Assembly: GCF_002806945.1 (NCBI RefSeq)
Contig: NZ_NIHC01000004.1
Span: forward strand, 248,001 to 312,000
Direction of reading: 5' to 3'
From: Marinobacter salexigens
GTDB lineage: Bacteria; Pseudomonadota; Gammaproteobacteria; Pseudomonadales; Oleiphilaceae
DNA: 64,000 bases
Under the pieces are notes generated by a model, which searched no databases, had not been told where the DNA came from, and was given only the letters and a program-made list of their open reading frames with translations. Within the stretch, counting starts at the first letter, position 1; every line of letters begins with the position of its first letter. Positions 24,849-34,902 of the stretch are shown piece by piece. The translations under genes were made by a program, and so were the position numbers.

Positions 24849-26252
24849 ATGTCCTTAAAAAAGAGATCAACTGGCGGAGAGCAACCGTCAGCGCTGGGTG
24901 CGCTAAACCTCCGTGTACCTTTTGTTCATTACAAAATAGAGATTCCGGATATTCTGCAAGGTGCGATTTTGTGTGTCGTTCCGCTGAGTATTACCGCACT
25001 GATGACATCTGTTCTTGGGATTCCATTTGAAATTGCGGTTGCTTTTGTCCTCCTTAACAACATTCTTTATCTGGTACACACGCACTTTGGAGATCCAACG
25101 GTTGCCGGTTGGATTACAGCTGGAATTCCCTTGTATGTAGCCTTCTTGTCGAGCTATCCAGAGGGGGATGCCAGAATACTGGCGTTAATTGCCTTACAGC
25201 TAACCGTCTCAGCTATTTTCCTTGGTCTCGGGGTGTTCAAGGGGGCAGATGCGTTGGTGCGGAAAATGCCTGCGTCACTGAAATCCGGCATTCTGATTGG
25301 TGCGGGCATTTCTGCAATTATGGGTGAGTTTGGCGCAGATGGCCGTGTATGGACGATGCCAATCACCATCTTGACCGGTGCTGTGCTGGGGTTTTTTATG
25401 TTGTTTTCGGAAACAGCAAGCCCACTTCGTGCTCGATACGGTTTCTTTCGCTTTGTAGCTCAATACGGCATAGCGGTACCTTTTCTGATCGCCTATGTTC
25501 TCGGCATTGTTATTGGAGAGGTTGATGCACCCGTCATCGAGTGGGGCTTCACCACCATTCCCTTGGGTACGATTGTACGAGAGTACAGTGTGTTTGGGCT
25601 GGGAATGCCGCCCCTACAGTACTTCCTTGATGCAATCCCGCTTGCGTTGGCGGCGTACATTATTGCCTTTGGCGACATCCTGGTTATGGACTCTTTGTTC
25701 AAGAATGCCGACGCTGTTCGCAAGGATGAAAAACTGATTTTCAGCCCGCGCCGCAACAGCATCATTGTGGGGATTCGTAACTTGGTGCATGGGATCATTG
25801 CCCCCTTCATCAGCTTGTCTGGCCCAGCCTGGACCGGTGGCCAAGCGTTGGTGATTAACCGCTACATGAATAACCCGCGTTCTGTGATGGACAGTTATTG
25901 GGGCGGTGCGACCAGTCTGTATTGGGGCATGACGATTGCTGTTGTGCTTGTGCCTGTGGTGACACTTTTCAAACCAGGCCTGAATATCGGTATGGCGCTG
26001 ACGCTATTGATTCAGGGCTATCTGTGTGGGTACCTGGCAATCGAAATGCTGGATCGCCAGACCAACCTTGAGCGTGGCATCGCCGTTATTGTCGGCTCAG
26101 TGCTTGCTGTACAGGGTGCAGCTTGGGGTTTGGGGGTTGGTCTTGTGCTCTGGTTCTTCCTGGAGAAGAACTGGTTTGCGGATGCTTACGTTGCAACCCA
26201 TCACCATCACGATGAAAAAACGGCGGACGATTCAGCAACCGATCAGCGTTAG
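24849..26252 (+). CDS. Polytopic membrane permease, xanthine/uracil (NCS2)- or SulP-like
   Basis: A 467-residue integral membrane protein with about 12 or more hydrophobic segments. Its conserved stretches (ASLKSGILIGAGISAIMGEF and, late, GGQALVINRYMNN) look like the 7+7 inverted-repeat fold of NCS2/SulP transporters, but I cannot place it in a defined subfamily. Start ATG 24849 follows GGAGAA. The C-terminal tail is cytosolic-looking, charged and has four consecutive histidines near residue 450. Placed between the molybdoenzyme and the acyl-CoA ligase, it may import the substrate of the ligase. Confidence 0.8.
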   Translation: MSLKKRSTGGEQPSALGALNLRVPFVHYKIEIPDILQGAILCVVPLSITALMTSVLGIPFEIAVAFVLLNNILYLVHTHFGDPTVAGWITAGIPLYVAFLSSYPEGDARILALIALQLTVSAIFLGLGVFKGADALVRKMPASLKSGILIGAGISAIMGEFGADGRVWTMPITILTGAVLGFFMLFSETASPLRARYGFFRFVAQYGIAVPFLIAYVLGIVIGEVDAPVIEWGFTTIPLGTIVREYSVFGLGMPPLQYFLDAIPLALAAYIIAFGDILVMDSLFKNADAVRKDEKLIFSPRRNSIIVGIRNLVHGIIAPFISLSGPAWTGGQALVINRYMNNPRSVMDSYWGGATSLYWGMTIAVVLVPVVTLFKPGLNIGMALTLLIQGYLCGYLAIEMLDRQTNLERGIAVIVGSVLAVQGAAWGLGVGLVLWFFLEKNWFADAYVATHHHHDEKTADDSATDQR

Positions 26253-26300
26253 TTGACGTCGGCAAAGCTTGTCTAAAAGAACAACTAAAGGTTTAACACA

Positions 26301-27926
26301 ATGGAAAATATGTTTGAGCTTGGGCTCGATAAAACAGAGGCTAACCACACGCCTCTCACGCCGATTTCTTTTATTCAGAGAACCGCCTTGGCGCACCCGA
26401 CCCGCACTGCGGTTATCCACGGCAGTATCCGTCGGACATGGGCAGAAACCTATCAGCGGTGTCTGAAGATGGCATCTGCCCTGCGCAAGCTTGGCGTGCG
26501 GAAAGGGGATACAGTGGCAGCACTGTTACCAAATATTCCGGAAATGTTGGAATTGCATTTTGCCGTGCCAATGATTGGAGCTGTTCTGAACGCCCAGAAT
26601 ACCCGGCTTGATTCCAAAACCATGACCTTCATGCTCAATCATGGTCGTGCAAAGGTGTTTTTTACTGATATCGAATACAGTGATCGGGCCCGCGAAGCTC
26701 TTAACGGTTGTGACGCCAAGCCGATAGTTATTGATGTTGATGATCCTAATTTCGCTGGTGGAGAATTGATCGGCAAGATGACCTACGAGGATTTGCTGGC
26801 CACAGGTGATGACGATTTCGCGTGGGATACGCCTGACGATGAGTGGCAGGCAATTGCTTTGAATTACACCTCGGGTACTACCGGAAACCCGAAAGGAGTG
26901 GTTTATCATCATCGTGGGGCGCACTTGAATGCCTTGAGCAATATCATTGGCTTTGGATTGCCATCAGGTGCGGTTTATCTCTGGACTCTGCCGATGTTTC
27001 ATTGCAACGGTTGGTGTTATCCATGGGCGGTAACCGCTGTGGCAGGCACTCATGTGTGCCTGCGCTCTCCGCAACCGCAGCCAATATACGATGCCATTTC
27101 CGAACACGGAGTAACGCACCTTTGCGCGGCACCGGTTGTACTGAACATGCTTATCAACGCCCCCGAAGACGATAAAAAGCCATTCAGCCAGCATGTCACT
27201 GCCGCTACCGGTGGTGCGGCACCTCCCGCGGCAACGATCGCAGCTATGGAATCCATGGGGGTGAAAGTAGTGCATCTGTATGGTTTGACCGAAACCTATG
27301 GCCCCAGCCTGATCTGTGAGTTCCAGGATGAATGGCATTCCCTCGATGGCAAGGGCAAAGCTGCAAAAATGGCTCGCCAAGGGATACTGTCATTGTCCAT
27401 GGCAGACATGATGGTGGCAGATCCTGTGACTCTGGAGCCAGTCGAGAAAAACGGTGAGGCTATCGGCGAGCTGTTTGTTCGAGGTAACTCGGTTATGAAG
27501 GGCTACCTGAACAACCCGGAGGAAACCAGCAAATCCTTTAGCGGAGGCTGGTTCCATACTGGAGATTTGGGGGTGTGGCACGCTGATGGTTACGTAGAAA
27601 TAAAAGATCGTTCCAAAGATATCATAATTTCTGGAGGGGAGAATATTTCGACCCTTGAGGTGGAAAGTGCGCTCTACGATCACCCTGCGATATTGGAAGC
27701 AGCGGTTGTTGCAGCGCCTGATGATCACTGGGGTGAAATTCCCTGTGCGTTCATCACGTTGAAATCCGGTAATTATGACCTGACAGAAGCCGATATTGAA
27801 GCTTATTGCCGAGCAAACCTCGCCAGTTTTAAAGTACCCAAGAAAATAGTTTTTATGGATAATTTGCCGAAGACATCGACCGGAAAGTTGCAAAAGCATG
27901 TGCTGAGAAGTCAGCTTACGGAGTAA
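26301..27926 (+). CDS. AMP-binding acyl-CoA synthetase (short/medium-chain type)
   Basis: Activates a carboxylic acid to its CoA thioester through an acyl-adenylate. The 541-residue protein has the A3 motif YTSGTTGNPKGVVYHHRG, the LYGLTETYGPS segment, HTGDLGVWHADGYVEIKDRSK in two adjoining pieces (HTGDLGVWHADG, YVEIKDRSKD), and the catalytic Lys in LPKTSTGKLQKHVLR. Similarity is to the AAE/short-branched-acid class of ligases rather than to long-chain FadD. It starts 48 bases after the permease gene and ends at a strong terminator, so it closes the operon. The acid substrate is unknown. Confidence 0.9.
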   Translation: MENMFELGLDKTEANHTPLTPISFIQRTALAHPTRTAVIHGSIRRTWAETYQRCLKMASALRKLGVRKGDTVAALLPNIPEMLELHFAVPMIGAVLNAQNTRLDSKTMTFMLNHGRAKVFFTDIEYSDRAREALNGCDAKPIVIDVDDPNFAGGELIGKMTYEDLLATGDDDFAWDTPDDEWQAIALNYTSGTTGNPKGVVYHHRGAHLNALSNIIGFGLPSGAVYLWTLPMFHCNGWCYPWAVTAVAGTHVCLRSPQPQPIYDAISEHGVTHLCAAPVVLNMLINAPEDDKKPFSQHVTAATGGAAPPAATIAAMESMGVKVVHLYGLTETYGPSLICEFQDEWHSLDGKGKAAKMARQGILSLSMADMMVADPVTLEPVEKNGEAIGELFVRGNSVMKGYLNNPEETSKSFSGGWFHTGDLGVWHADGYVEIKDRSKDIIISGGENISTLEVESALYDHPAILEAAVVAAPDDHWGEIPCAFITLKSGNYDLTEADIEAYCRANLASFKVPKKIVFMDNLPKTSTGKLQKHVLRSQLTE

Positions 27927-27957
27927 GAGAGTTTGTTTTAACCCAACGATTACATTT

Positions 27958-27981
27958 CCCCGGCTGATGCCGGGGTTTTTT
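27958..27981 (+). terminator. Terminator of the permease-ligase operon
   Basis: CCCCGGC-TGAT-GCCGGGG followed by six T residues, 31 bases after the ligase stop. Confidence 0.9.
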
Positions 27982-28112
27982 ATAGTGGTGCCTGGGTATG
28001 GGGGGAGGACTGGTGGAAGTGGGGAAAGGCAGTTGCTAGCAACGCTGTTATAGTAGATATGTTTTCTTCATACTGCTGGCGGGGTTTTCTGCCTTTTCCG
28101 GTGAGGGACAAG

Positions 28113-29057
28113 ATGGTGTACAGGGCGCTCGGATTACTGAATCTAATGGTTATCGTGGTGCTTTCAGGTTGTAATTCCGAAAACAAAACTAAAGCCACAA
28201 GTGGCACTTTGGTTGATGAGGCTAACGCGGCTTCTGTGATGCTGGCTAGCGATATTTCTCTCGCGCTGAAGCCTGCCCAACTGGACTGGGTAGGCCAGAA
28301 AATATTTCAGAATGAGTGTGCTGGTCAGTATGAGTGCCTTGTTCACTGGAACGAATCGGAGGCCTTTCCCTCGCTGGGTATTGGGCATTTTATATGGTAT
28401 CCGGAAGGCGTTAACGAGCGGTTTGTTGAGAGTTTTCCTGCGCTTTATGAGTATATGGAGCAGCGCCAGCGCGATATTCCAGAGTGGCTGCGTGAGCTTG
28501 AGCCTTTTGATGCTCCCTGGCCGGACCGGGAAACCTTTCTGAAGGTGGCTGATTCTCCTGAAATGTCGGAGTTGAGGGAGTTCCTGGCGGGCACTCAGGG
28601 TGTTCAAGCGGAATTTATCTTTCGCCGCGCGAAGGATTCTCTGGCGAAAATAATTGAAGCCGCGCCTGAGCCTCGTCAGGCCGATGTAAAAAGGCGTTTG
28701 CAGACGTTGAGCCAGACGCCGGGCGGCGTTTACGCGATTATGGATTATGTGAACTTCAAAGGTGAGGGCTTGTCTCCCGATGAGCGGTATAACGGTGAGG
28801 GCTGGGGGTTATTGCAAGTACTTCTGGCCATGCCCGCTGTAAGCGCATCGGTTGATTCAGATGCAGTTGACCCAGATAGCGCTGTGCCGGGCACTCTGGC
28901 TGAGTTTCGCAAGGCCGCGGGTGATGTGCTGGCGCGCCGGGCCCGGAATGCTGCCAATCCGGTTGAGCAGGATCGCTGGCTGGCAGGTTGGCTCAAGCGC
29001 CTGGATACCTATCGGGAGCCTATTGATATGTATTCAGTCCCGGGCGTATCCAACTGA
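28113..29057 (+). CDS. Putative lipoprotein with a lysozyme-like GIGH motif
   Basis: A 314-residue protein with a lipoprotein signal: hydrophobic stretch then lipobox LSGC (Cys at residue 20). Start 28113 follows GAGGG by 5 bases. After a low-complexity linker, IFQNECAGQYECLVHWNESE leads into FPSLGIGHFIWYPEG. A Glu followed about 25-30 residues later by GIGH is the arrangement in T4-type (GH24) lysozymes. I do not recognise an established family; a periplasmic, membrane-anchored muramidase-like role is an inference from that motif alone. It is a single gene converging on the channel gene. Confidence 0.7.
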   Translation: MVYRALGLLNLMVIVVLSGCNSENKTKATSGTLVDEANAASVMLASDISLALKPAQLDWVGQKIFQNECAGQYECLVHWNESEAFPSLGIGHFIWYPEGVNERFVESFPALYEYMEQRQRDIPEWLRELEPFDAPWPDRETFLKVADSPEMSELREFLAGTQGVQAEFIFRRAKDSLAKIIEAAPEPRQADVKRRLQTLSQTPGGVYAIMDYVNFKGEGLSPDERYNGEGWGLLQVLLAMPAVSASVDSDAVDPDSAVPGTLAEFRKAAGDVLARRARNAANPVEQDRWLAGWLKRLDTYREPIDMYSVPGVSN

Positions 29058-29076
29058 CAGGAGCGGCCGGCCTGCC

Positions 29077-31758
29077 TTAGCCTCTCTGCTGGGATTCTGG
29101 CAGGGTGCGGACATGAATGTCCCGTTGCGGGAAGGGGATGTTGATACCCGCTTCCATTAGGGCGCGTGTGATTGCTGCGTGTATTTCATGGGACAGCGGC
29201 ATGATGTCCAGAAGGTCTTTAACAAACACCCGAACTTCAAAGTTAATGCTGCTGTCTGCAAGGCCAACACAGAAGACAGCGGGTGCCGGGTCGTCCACCA
29301 CCCGAGCGTTGTCATGGGCGACCTGGGTGAGTATTTCCTGAACCTTGTCCACATCCGTGCCATAGGCAACGCCCACGCGGAGTATTACACGGGTAATCGG
29401 GTCCGAGAGTGTCCAGTTGGTCAGATCCTGGGTAACGAAGGTTTTGTTGGGAATGATTTGTTCTTTGTTATCCCAATCCACCAGCGTGGTGGCGCGAATG
29501 CGTATGCGCGAGACGGTACCGGTAATGCCATCAATGGTGACTGTATCGCCCACCCGGATAGGGCGTTCAAAAAGAAGAATGATCCCGGATACAAAGTTGG
29601 CAACAATTTCCTGTAGCCCGAAGCCAAGGCCCACACCGAGCGCTGCAATCAGCCACTGGAGTTTGGACCACTGAACACCTATCACACCAAGACAGATCAC
29701 CACGCCCAGGAATACGAGAACGTAGGTCGTAATGGTTGTGATGGCGTAGCCAGTGCCCGGTTCGAGATGCATTCGGCTCAGTAACGTGACCTCCAGGGTT
29801 CCCGGCAGGTTTTTTGCCGCAAGAACAGTGCCGGCTGCCACGAGCAGGGCGAGCAGGGCGTCTGCAAGGGTTATGGGGAGCGGGTCGCCACCCTGAAGGT
29901 CCGTGGCAATCGTCCAGAGGGTGATGTCGTTAAATAACTGCAGGGCTGGGATAACGCTAGCCCATAGAAACAACAGGCCGGTGATAGCGAGAGCCGAGAC
30001 GATTATCCTCAATAGCGAAGAACTTTGTTGGCTGATGTCCTGCAAATTCATTTCGGGCATGTCGAGGTTTTGCAGCACGCCTTCACCGGGAGTGTCGGCA
30101 GCCTCTCGGGCTTCCGCTGCCCTGCGCTCAGCGGCGCGCTGCTCCTGAAGGCGTTCAAGGGTGAGCCTGCGTTCACGCACAGAGAGCGCCCGTAAGCCCA
30201 TGTAGTAAACCAGCGTATTAAAAGCCAGCCAGCAGATGGTGATAAACAGGTTGCGCTCCAGTTGCAGGGCCGTGTAGTGGTAGCCAATAAGGGATGCTCC
30301 AGCTAAAACGAGAGGGCCGGCTACGGCGATTACATGAAGCACCAGCAAAAGGTTACTTTGGGTGTTGCTCGCTCTCACTGCCTTCATGATGTGGTGTGCG
30401 AACACCGCCAGCACAATAGATACTACTGTAAAGAGCAGGCGGCCAAGGCTGTCGTCGAACCGGGCACCCTCGGGTGTCGAACTTGTCGATGTGGTGATCA
30501 CTGCCACCGGAATAACAAACGCCATGAGCACGGGTAATTCGCGGCGGATAGCCAGCAGCGTGTTGGCGTTCCAGTGGAAATGACTTTCCCCAAGCCCGTT
30601 TTTGCGGGCAACATTGCGAACAAAAGCGAGTAAAAACATAATGAAGGCAGCGGCGGTAAAACCTTTTGACAGGGCGGCATAAAAGGCATTGCCTTCCATC
30701 AATACCAGGGCTGCAAGGGAAAATAGCAGCACACCCGGCAATGCCAGCAGAACGCTGTTGCTCAGTGCCTGCAGGGTGAAAGCGGTTCGGTCATGGCCCA
30801 CATTGCCAATGTGGCGGCTATTATCCAGAAGATTGGTCATGATGGCCCTGCGCTTCACCAGCAATATAATGAGCGCCAGCGCTACAAGCCCGATACGTAT
30901 GCCGCGTTCGCCCACAGAGCGAGTAATGGCGTCGCTCAAGGCATCAAGGCGCAGTTGCGAGATGAACCATTTGGCAGATTGGTACAGCTCCCCGGCGGTA
31001 TCAGCGCTTACCACCGCAGCACTGGGAAGCCAGAAAAGTCTTTGCTGCAGGAGCTCCTGGTACTCCTTAACCTGATCCTGAAGGGTGGTCACCGTGCTGT
31101 AGTACTCATTGAGCACATCTATGTGTTCGGTAACGGCCTTGTGTAATTCGCGCAGCAAGCGCGAGCGACGGCTCTGCAGTTGGCCGCGGGCATCGTCTCC
31201 AGGGTCTGCAATGGCTTCAAACTCTTCCAGCCTTAGCTGCTCTTCCCGTGCTGTGGCAAGTTTGTCCTCAATGCCTTCAATCAGATCCGTGGCAATACTT
31301 TGTCTTTGCAGGCGCTCAAGCCTTTGTTTCAAAAGCTCGGCATAGCTGGCGGTTAGGTTCAGACCCGCCTTCTCCAGCCTCAGTTCAAAACTTTTATACT
31401 CATCTTGCAGGCGGGACAGGATGGATTCGGCGTAGGTCAGCCGTTCCCGACTTTCTTTAACGGCCGCCTGACGCTGTTCCAGGGAAATTTGCAGAGCACG
31501 GACCTGTTGCTGAATGTCGGCGTTAACTGTATCCGGCAGGTTGATCTCGGGGGGTGCTTCGTTATCGGCTTCCAGCTCTGGTTGCACGGCAGGTCGTGCT
31601 TCCTCCGGTTTCTCATCACCTTGCTGGGTGTTTGCATCCGCTTGCTGGGTGGAGCCTTCGGAGTCTTTGGCCTGGGCCGGAAGGACCAGCAGGTAGAGCA
31701 GAAACAAGCCGGCCAGGCATGTTTTCAGAGCTGTGTAGCGGTCAGGGCGATGCTTCAT
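29077..31758 (-). CDS. MscS-family mechanosensitive channel, large MscK/MscM-like form
   Basis: An 893-residue inner-membrane channel that would relieve turgor on hypo-osmotic shock. It has a cleavable signal peptide ending LPAQA, a periplasmic coiled-coil-rich domain (about residues 90-270), several transmembrane helices, and a C-terminal MscS core: the pore helix GVGLGFGLQEIVANFVSGI followed by ERPIRVGDTVTIDGITG and the beta domain. Start 31758 follows an AGGA site. It is shorter than E. coli MscK or MscM (about 1,100 residues), so the periplasmic part is reduced. It converges on the lipoprotein gene with 19 bases between stops. Confidence 0.9.
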   Translation of the reverse strand: MKHRPDRYTALKTCLAGLFLLYLLVLPAQAKDSEGSTQQADANTQQGDEKPEEARPAVQPELEADNEAPPEINLPDTVNADIQQQVRALQISLEQRQAAVKESRERLTYAESILSRLQDEYKSFELRLEKAGLNLTASYAELLKQRLERLQRQSIATDLIEGIEDKLATAREEQLRLEEFEAIADPGDDARGQLQSRRSRLLRELHKAVTEHIDVLNEYYSTVTTLQDQVKEYQELLQQRLFWLPSAAVVSADTAGELYQSAKWFISQLRLDALSDAITRSVGERGIRIGLVALALIILLVKRRAIMTNLLDNSRHIGNVGHDRTAFTLQALSNSVLLALPGVLLFSLAALVLMEGNAFYAALSKGFTAAAFIMFLLAFVRNVARKNGLGESHFHWNANTLLAIRRELPVLMAFVIPVAVITTSTSSTPEGARFDDSLGRLLFTVVSIVLAVFAHHIMKAVRASNTQSNLLLVLHVIAVAGPLVLAGASLIGYHYTALQLERNLFITICWLAFNTLVYYMGLRALSVRERRLTLERLQEQRAAERRAAEAREAADTPGEGVLQNLDMPEMNLQDISQQSSSLLRIIVSALAITGLLFLWASVIPALQLFNDITLWTIATDLQGGDPLPITLADALLALLVAAGTVLAAKNLPGTLEVTLLSRMHLEPGTGYAITTITTYVLVFLGVVICLGVIGVQWSKLQWLIAALGVGLGFGLQEIVANFVSGIILLFERPIRVGDTVTIDGITGTVSRIRIRATTLVDWDNKEQIIPNKTFVTQDLTNWTLSDPITRVILRVGVAYGTDVDKVQEILTQVAHDNARVVDDPAPAVFCVGLADSSINFEVRVFVKDLLDIMPLSHEIHAAITRALMEAGINIPFPQRDIHVRTLPESQQRG

Positions 31759-31819
31759 GTGCTGCGGTCCTCGCGTGGGCGCTCCCGGGCAACGGCTCTG
31801 TGCCATAAAGCAGGCATTG

Positions 31820-32554
31820 TCAGGGGGTGGTGAGCGGCATCTTGTGCAGCTCTGGCTCTTTACCGGGCTCCGCGGCCAGCCACCAGATATTTTTATCCCA
31901 GTCGCCCAGTACAATCCGTTTTGCCGGTTTGCCGTTTACCTCAAGGTTATGCTCAGCAGGCCTGTGAGTATGGCCATGGATCAGCAAAGGCACATCTTGG
32001 GCTTCCATAACGCGCACCACCTCTTCCGGCGTCACATCCATAATCTCTTCAGCTTTGCCACGGTTGGTGGACATGCTCATTTCCCGCAGTTGCCGCGCCA
32101 TTTGCTGGCGGTCGTCAAGAGGGCGGGCGAGAATCATTTTTTGCATTTGCGGATCGCGCATTTTTGCGCGAAATTTTTGGTATTCCACATCGGCTGTGCA
32201 AAGACTATCGCCGTGCATTAGCAAGGCAGGGGTGCCGTAGAGATCGATTAGTGTTGGGTCATCCAGCAAGGTGGCTCCAGACCGAGCACAGAAGTCTTCC
32301 CCTATCAGAAAATCCCGATTCCCGTGCATAAGGAAAATACGGGTGCCACTATCGCTCAGGGCGCGAAGGGCAGTAGCTGCCTGATCTTGCAGAGGGGTGC
32401 GTTCGTCATCGCCTATCCAGGCTTCGAAGAAGTCACCCAGAATGTAGAGGCTCTCTGCACCTGGGGCTTTCTCTTTCAGGAAGCCAAGAAACGCCCCGGT
32501 AATGTCGGGGCGAGACTCTTCCAGGTGGAGATCGGAAATAAACAGCGTGGTCAC
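31820..32554 (-). CDS. lpxH: UDP-2,3-diacylglucosamine diphosphatase
   Basis: Peripheral inner-membrane hydrolase that makes lipid X from UDP-2,3-diacylglucosamine in lipid A synthesis. The 244-residue product shows the metallophosphoesterase motifs in order: DLHL (8-11), GDFFE (about 40), GNRDF (about 78), and the late HGHTHRP. It overlaps the ppiB stop by 4 bases, an ATGA junction, so the two are translationally coupled as in other Gammaproteobacteria. Confidence 0.94.
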   Translation of the reverse strand: MTTLFISDLHLEESRPDITGAFLGFLKEKAPGAESLYILGDFFEAWIGDDERTPLQDQAATALRALSDSGTRIFLMHGNRDFLIGEDFCARSGATLLDDPTLIDLYGTPALLMHGDSLCTADVEYQKFRAKMRDPQMQKMILARPLDDRQQMARQLREMSMSTNRGKAEEIMDVTPEEVVRVMEAQDVPLLIHGHTHRPAEHNLEVNGKPAKRIVLGDWDKNIWWLAAEPGKEPELHKMPLTTP

Positions 32555-33060
32555 GCTGCGTCTCCATCCTCGATAACGCTGGCCTTCTCAATGACTACAT
32601 CCTCATAAGGAACGTCTTGATGTCCAGCATTCATGGTGGTGCGCACGGCGCGGATTGCGTTAACGGTTTCCATGCCTTCTACTACCTTGCCAAATACGCA
32701 GTAGCCCCAGCCTTCGGTAGTTTTGGCGGAGTGATCCAGAAACCCGTTGTCTTCCACGTTGATGAAGAACTGTGCGGAGGCAGAGTGTGGGTCCATGGTG
32801 CGTGCCATGGCAACGGTGCCTTTCATGTTGCTCAGGCCGTTATCTGCTTCATTTTTGATGGGGTCGCGGGTTTTACGTGCGGCCATGCCTGGTTCAAAGC
32901 CGCCGCCCTGTACCATGAAGTTGCTGATAACGCGGTGGAAGATAAGGCCATCATAAAAGCCGTCGCGAACATATTGCTCAAAGTTCTTTGCAGTTTCAGG
33001 GGCTTTTTCGTAGTCGAGTTCGAGCTTGATATCGCCGTGATTGGTTGTCAGCAGAATCAT
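32551..33060 (-). CDS. ppiB: Peptidyl-prolyl cis-trans isomerase B (cyclophilin)
   Basis: Cytosolic cyclophilin of 169 residues; catalyses proline isomerisation. Core motifs are [16 protein letters not shown], the [18 protein letters not shown] stretch and VFGKVVEGM. The internal ATG at 33060 is preferred over the longer frame because AGGA lies 7 bases upstream and the product then begins at the usual [11 protein letters not shown]. Divergent from glnS, cotranscribed with lpxH. Confidence 0.94.
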   Translation of the reverse strand: MILLTTNHGDIKLELDYEKAPETAKNFEQYVRDGFYDGLIFHRVISNFMVQGGGFEPGMAARKTRDPIKNEADNGLSNMKGTVAMARTMDPHSASAQFFINVEDNGFLDHSAKTTEGWGYCVFGKVVEGMETVNAIRAVRTTMNAGHQDVPYEDVVIEKASVIEDGDAA

Positions 33061-33130
33061 CAGGGTTTCCTGTTCTTGGGGTTTGAAAACGTTAAAGCGG
33101 GTATTGTACTCAAGAGTTTCCGGGGATGCA

Positions 33131-33159
33131 TGAGTCCCACCAGGATTTATGAGTATAAT
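33131..33159 (+). promoter_or_regulatory. Candidate promoter of glnS
   Basis: A perfect TATAAT at 33154-33159 lies 37 bases before the glnS ATG; the -35 position with 17-base spacing is TGAGTC, a poor match. Confidence 0.45.
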
Positions 33160-33196
33160 AGACGGTTTACGACCCACTTCTTTTAATAGAGATTGT

Positions 33197-34867
33197 ATGA
33201 GCGCCGAGCCGAAGAAAGCCCATAACTTTATTCAGAACCTGATTGAAGACGCCCTTGCCAAAGGCGAGCATACCGGTCAGGTGGTTACCCGCTTCCCGCC
33301 GGAGCCAAATGGATATCTGCACGTTGGTCATGCGAAATCCATTTGTCTTAACTTTGGCATCGCCGATACGTTTTCTGGTGTGTGCAACCTGCGGTTTGAT
33401 GATACCAACCCGGAAAAGGAGAGTCAGGAGTACATTGATGCCATCAAGGAAGACGTAAAGTGGCTTGGTTACACCTGGGATGGGGAGGTACGTTATGCCT
33501 CTGATTATTTTGATGCCCTCTATCTTTTTGCCGAAGAACTGATCGAGAGAGGCAAAGCGTATGTGTGCGCCCTGACGGCAGAAGAAATGGTTGAGTACCG
33601 CGGCACGCTGACAGAACCGGGTAAAAACAGCCCTTATCGCGACCGCCCTGTAGAGGAAAGCCTTAAGCTGTTCCGGGAGATGCGAGACGGAAAATTCGAA
33701 AACGGCGAGTTGGTGTTGCGGGCGAAGATTGATATGGCTTCTCCGAACATCAATATGCGTGATCCGATTCTTTACCGCATTCGTTTCGCAGAGCATCACC
33801 AGACGGGCAATAAATGGTGCATCTACCCGATGTACGATTACACCCACCCAATCTCTGATGCCATGGAGGGGATTACCCACTCTCTGTGCACGCTCGAATT
33901 TGAAGACCACCGCCCCCTCTATGAGTGGGTGCTGGAAAACATCACTGCACCATGCGAGCCACGTCAGATTGAGTTCGCTCGCCTGAACCTGAACTACACC
34001 ATTACCAGTAAACGTAAGCTTAAACGCCTGGTTGACGAGAATCTGGTGGATGGCTGGAATGACCCGCGTATGCCGACGATTTCGGGAATGCGTCGCCGGG
34101 GCTATACGCCGGAATCGCTGCGCGCCTTCTGCGACATGATTGGCGTGAACAAAGCTGGCGGAACCGTTGATATGGGGATGCTTGAGTTCGCTATCCGAGA
34201 GGATTTGAACGCCCGCTCTCCCCGTGCCATGTGCGTGATGCGTCCTTTGAAGGTAACTCTGACCAATTACCCGGCTGACAAGACCGAAACTCTGTCTTTA
34301 CCCGTACACCCGCAGAATCCGGACATGGGGCAGCGTGAAGTGACCTGGAGTCAGACGCTGTTTATTGATCGGGAAGACTTTGTGGAAGAGGCACCGCGCA
34401 AGTGGAAGCGCCTGGCGCCGGATCAGGCGGTTCGCCTTCGCGGCGGATATGTGATGACCTGTAAAGAAGTTGTGCGGGACGCCAGTGGCGAAATTGTTGA
34501 GCTGCGCTGTGAGTATGACCCAGCTACTTTGGGTGTTAACCCTGAAGGCTACAAGCCCAACGGCGTTATTCACTGGGTGTCTGAGGCCGACAGCGTAGAT
34601 TGCGACATTAACCTTTACGACAGGTTGTTCAATCACGAATTCCCGGATAGCGACAAGGAAGGTGACTTCCTGGATCACGTTAACCCCCAATCGCTCGTAG
34701 TTCTGAAAGGAGCGCGGGCAGAGAAAGGCTTGGCAACGCCGCTTGCAGACTTGCCATACCAGTTTGAGCGGGAAGGTTATTTCTTCTGTGATCAGGAGTT
34801 GACAGCCAAGGCCGGTAAACCGGTATTCAATCGTACAGTTACCTTGCGAGATTCCTGGGGTAAATAG
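33197..34867 (+). CDS. glnS: Glutaminyl-tRNA synthetase
   Basis: Class I synthetase charging tRNA-Gln; 556 residues against 554 in E. coli. [16 protein letters not shown] carries the HIGH-type motif, and [11 protein letters not shown] is the KMSKS-equivalent loop. The ATG at 33197 aligns with the usual N-terminus ([12 protein letters not shown]). cysS follows after 35 bases, so the two synthetase genes may be cotranscribed. Confidence 0.97.
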   Translation: MSAEPKKAHNFIQNLIEDALAKGEHTGQVVTRFPPEPNGYLHVGHAKSICLNFGIADTFSGVCNLRFDDTNPEKESQEYIDAIKEDVKWLGYTWDGEVRYASDYFDALYLFAEELIERGKAYVCALTAEEMVEYRGTLTEPGKNSPYRDRPVEESLKLFREMRDGKFENGELVLRAKIDMASPNINMRDPILYRIRFAEHHQTGNKWCIYPMYDYTHPISDAMEGITHSLCTLEFEDHRPLYEWVLENITAPCEPRQIEFARLNLNYTITSKRKLKRLVDENLVDGWNDPRMPTISGMRRRGYTPESLRAFCDMIGVNKAGGTVDMGMLEFAIREDLNARSPRAMCVMRPLKVTLTNYPADKTETLSLPVHPQNPDMGQREVTWSQTLFIDREDFVEEAPRKWKRLAPDQAVRLRGGYVMTCKEVVRDASGEIVELRCEYDPATLGVNPEGYKPNGVIHWVSEADSVDCDINLYDRLFNHEFPDSDKEGDFLDHVNPQSLVVLKGARAEKGLATPLADLPYQFEREGYFFCDQELTAKAGKPVFNRTVTLRDSWGK

Positions 34868-34902
34868 ATAGCAATTAAAGGTAAGCATTCGGGAGACCAG
34901 CT

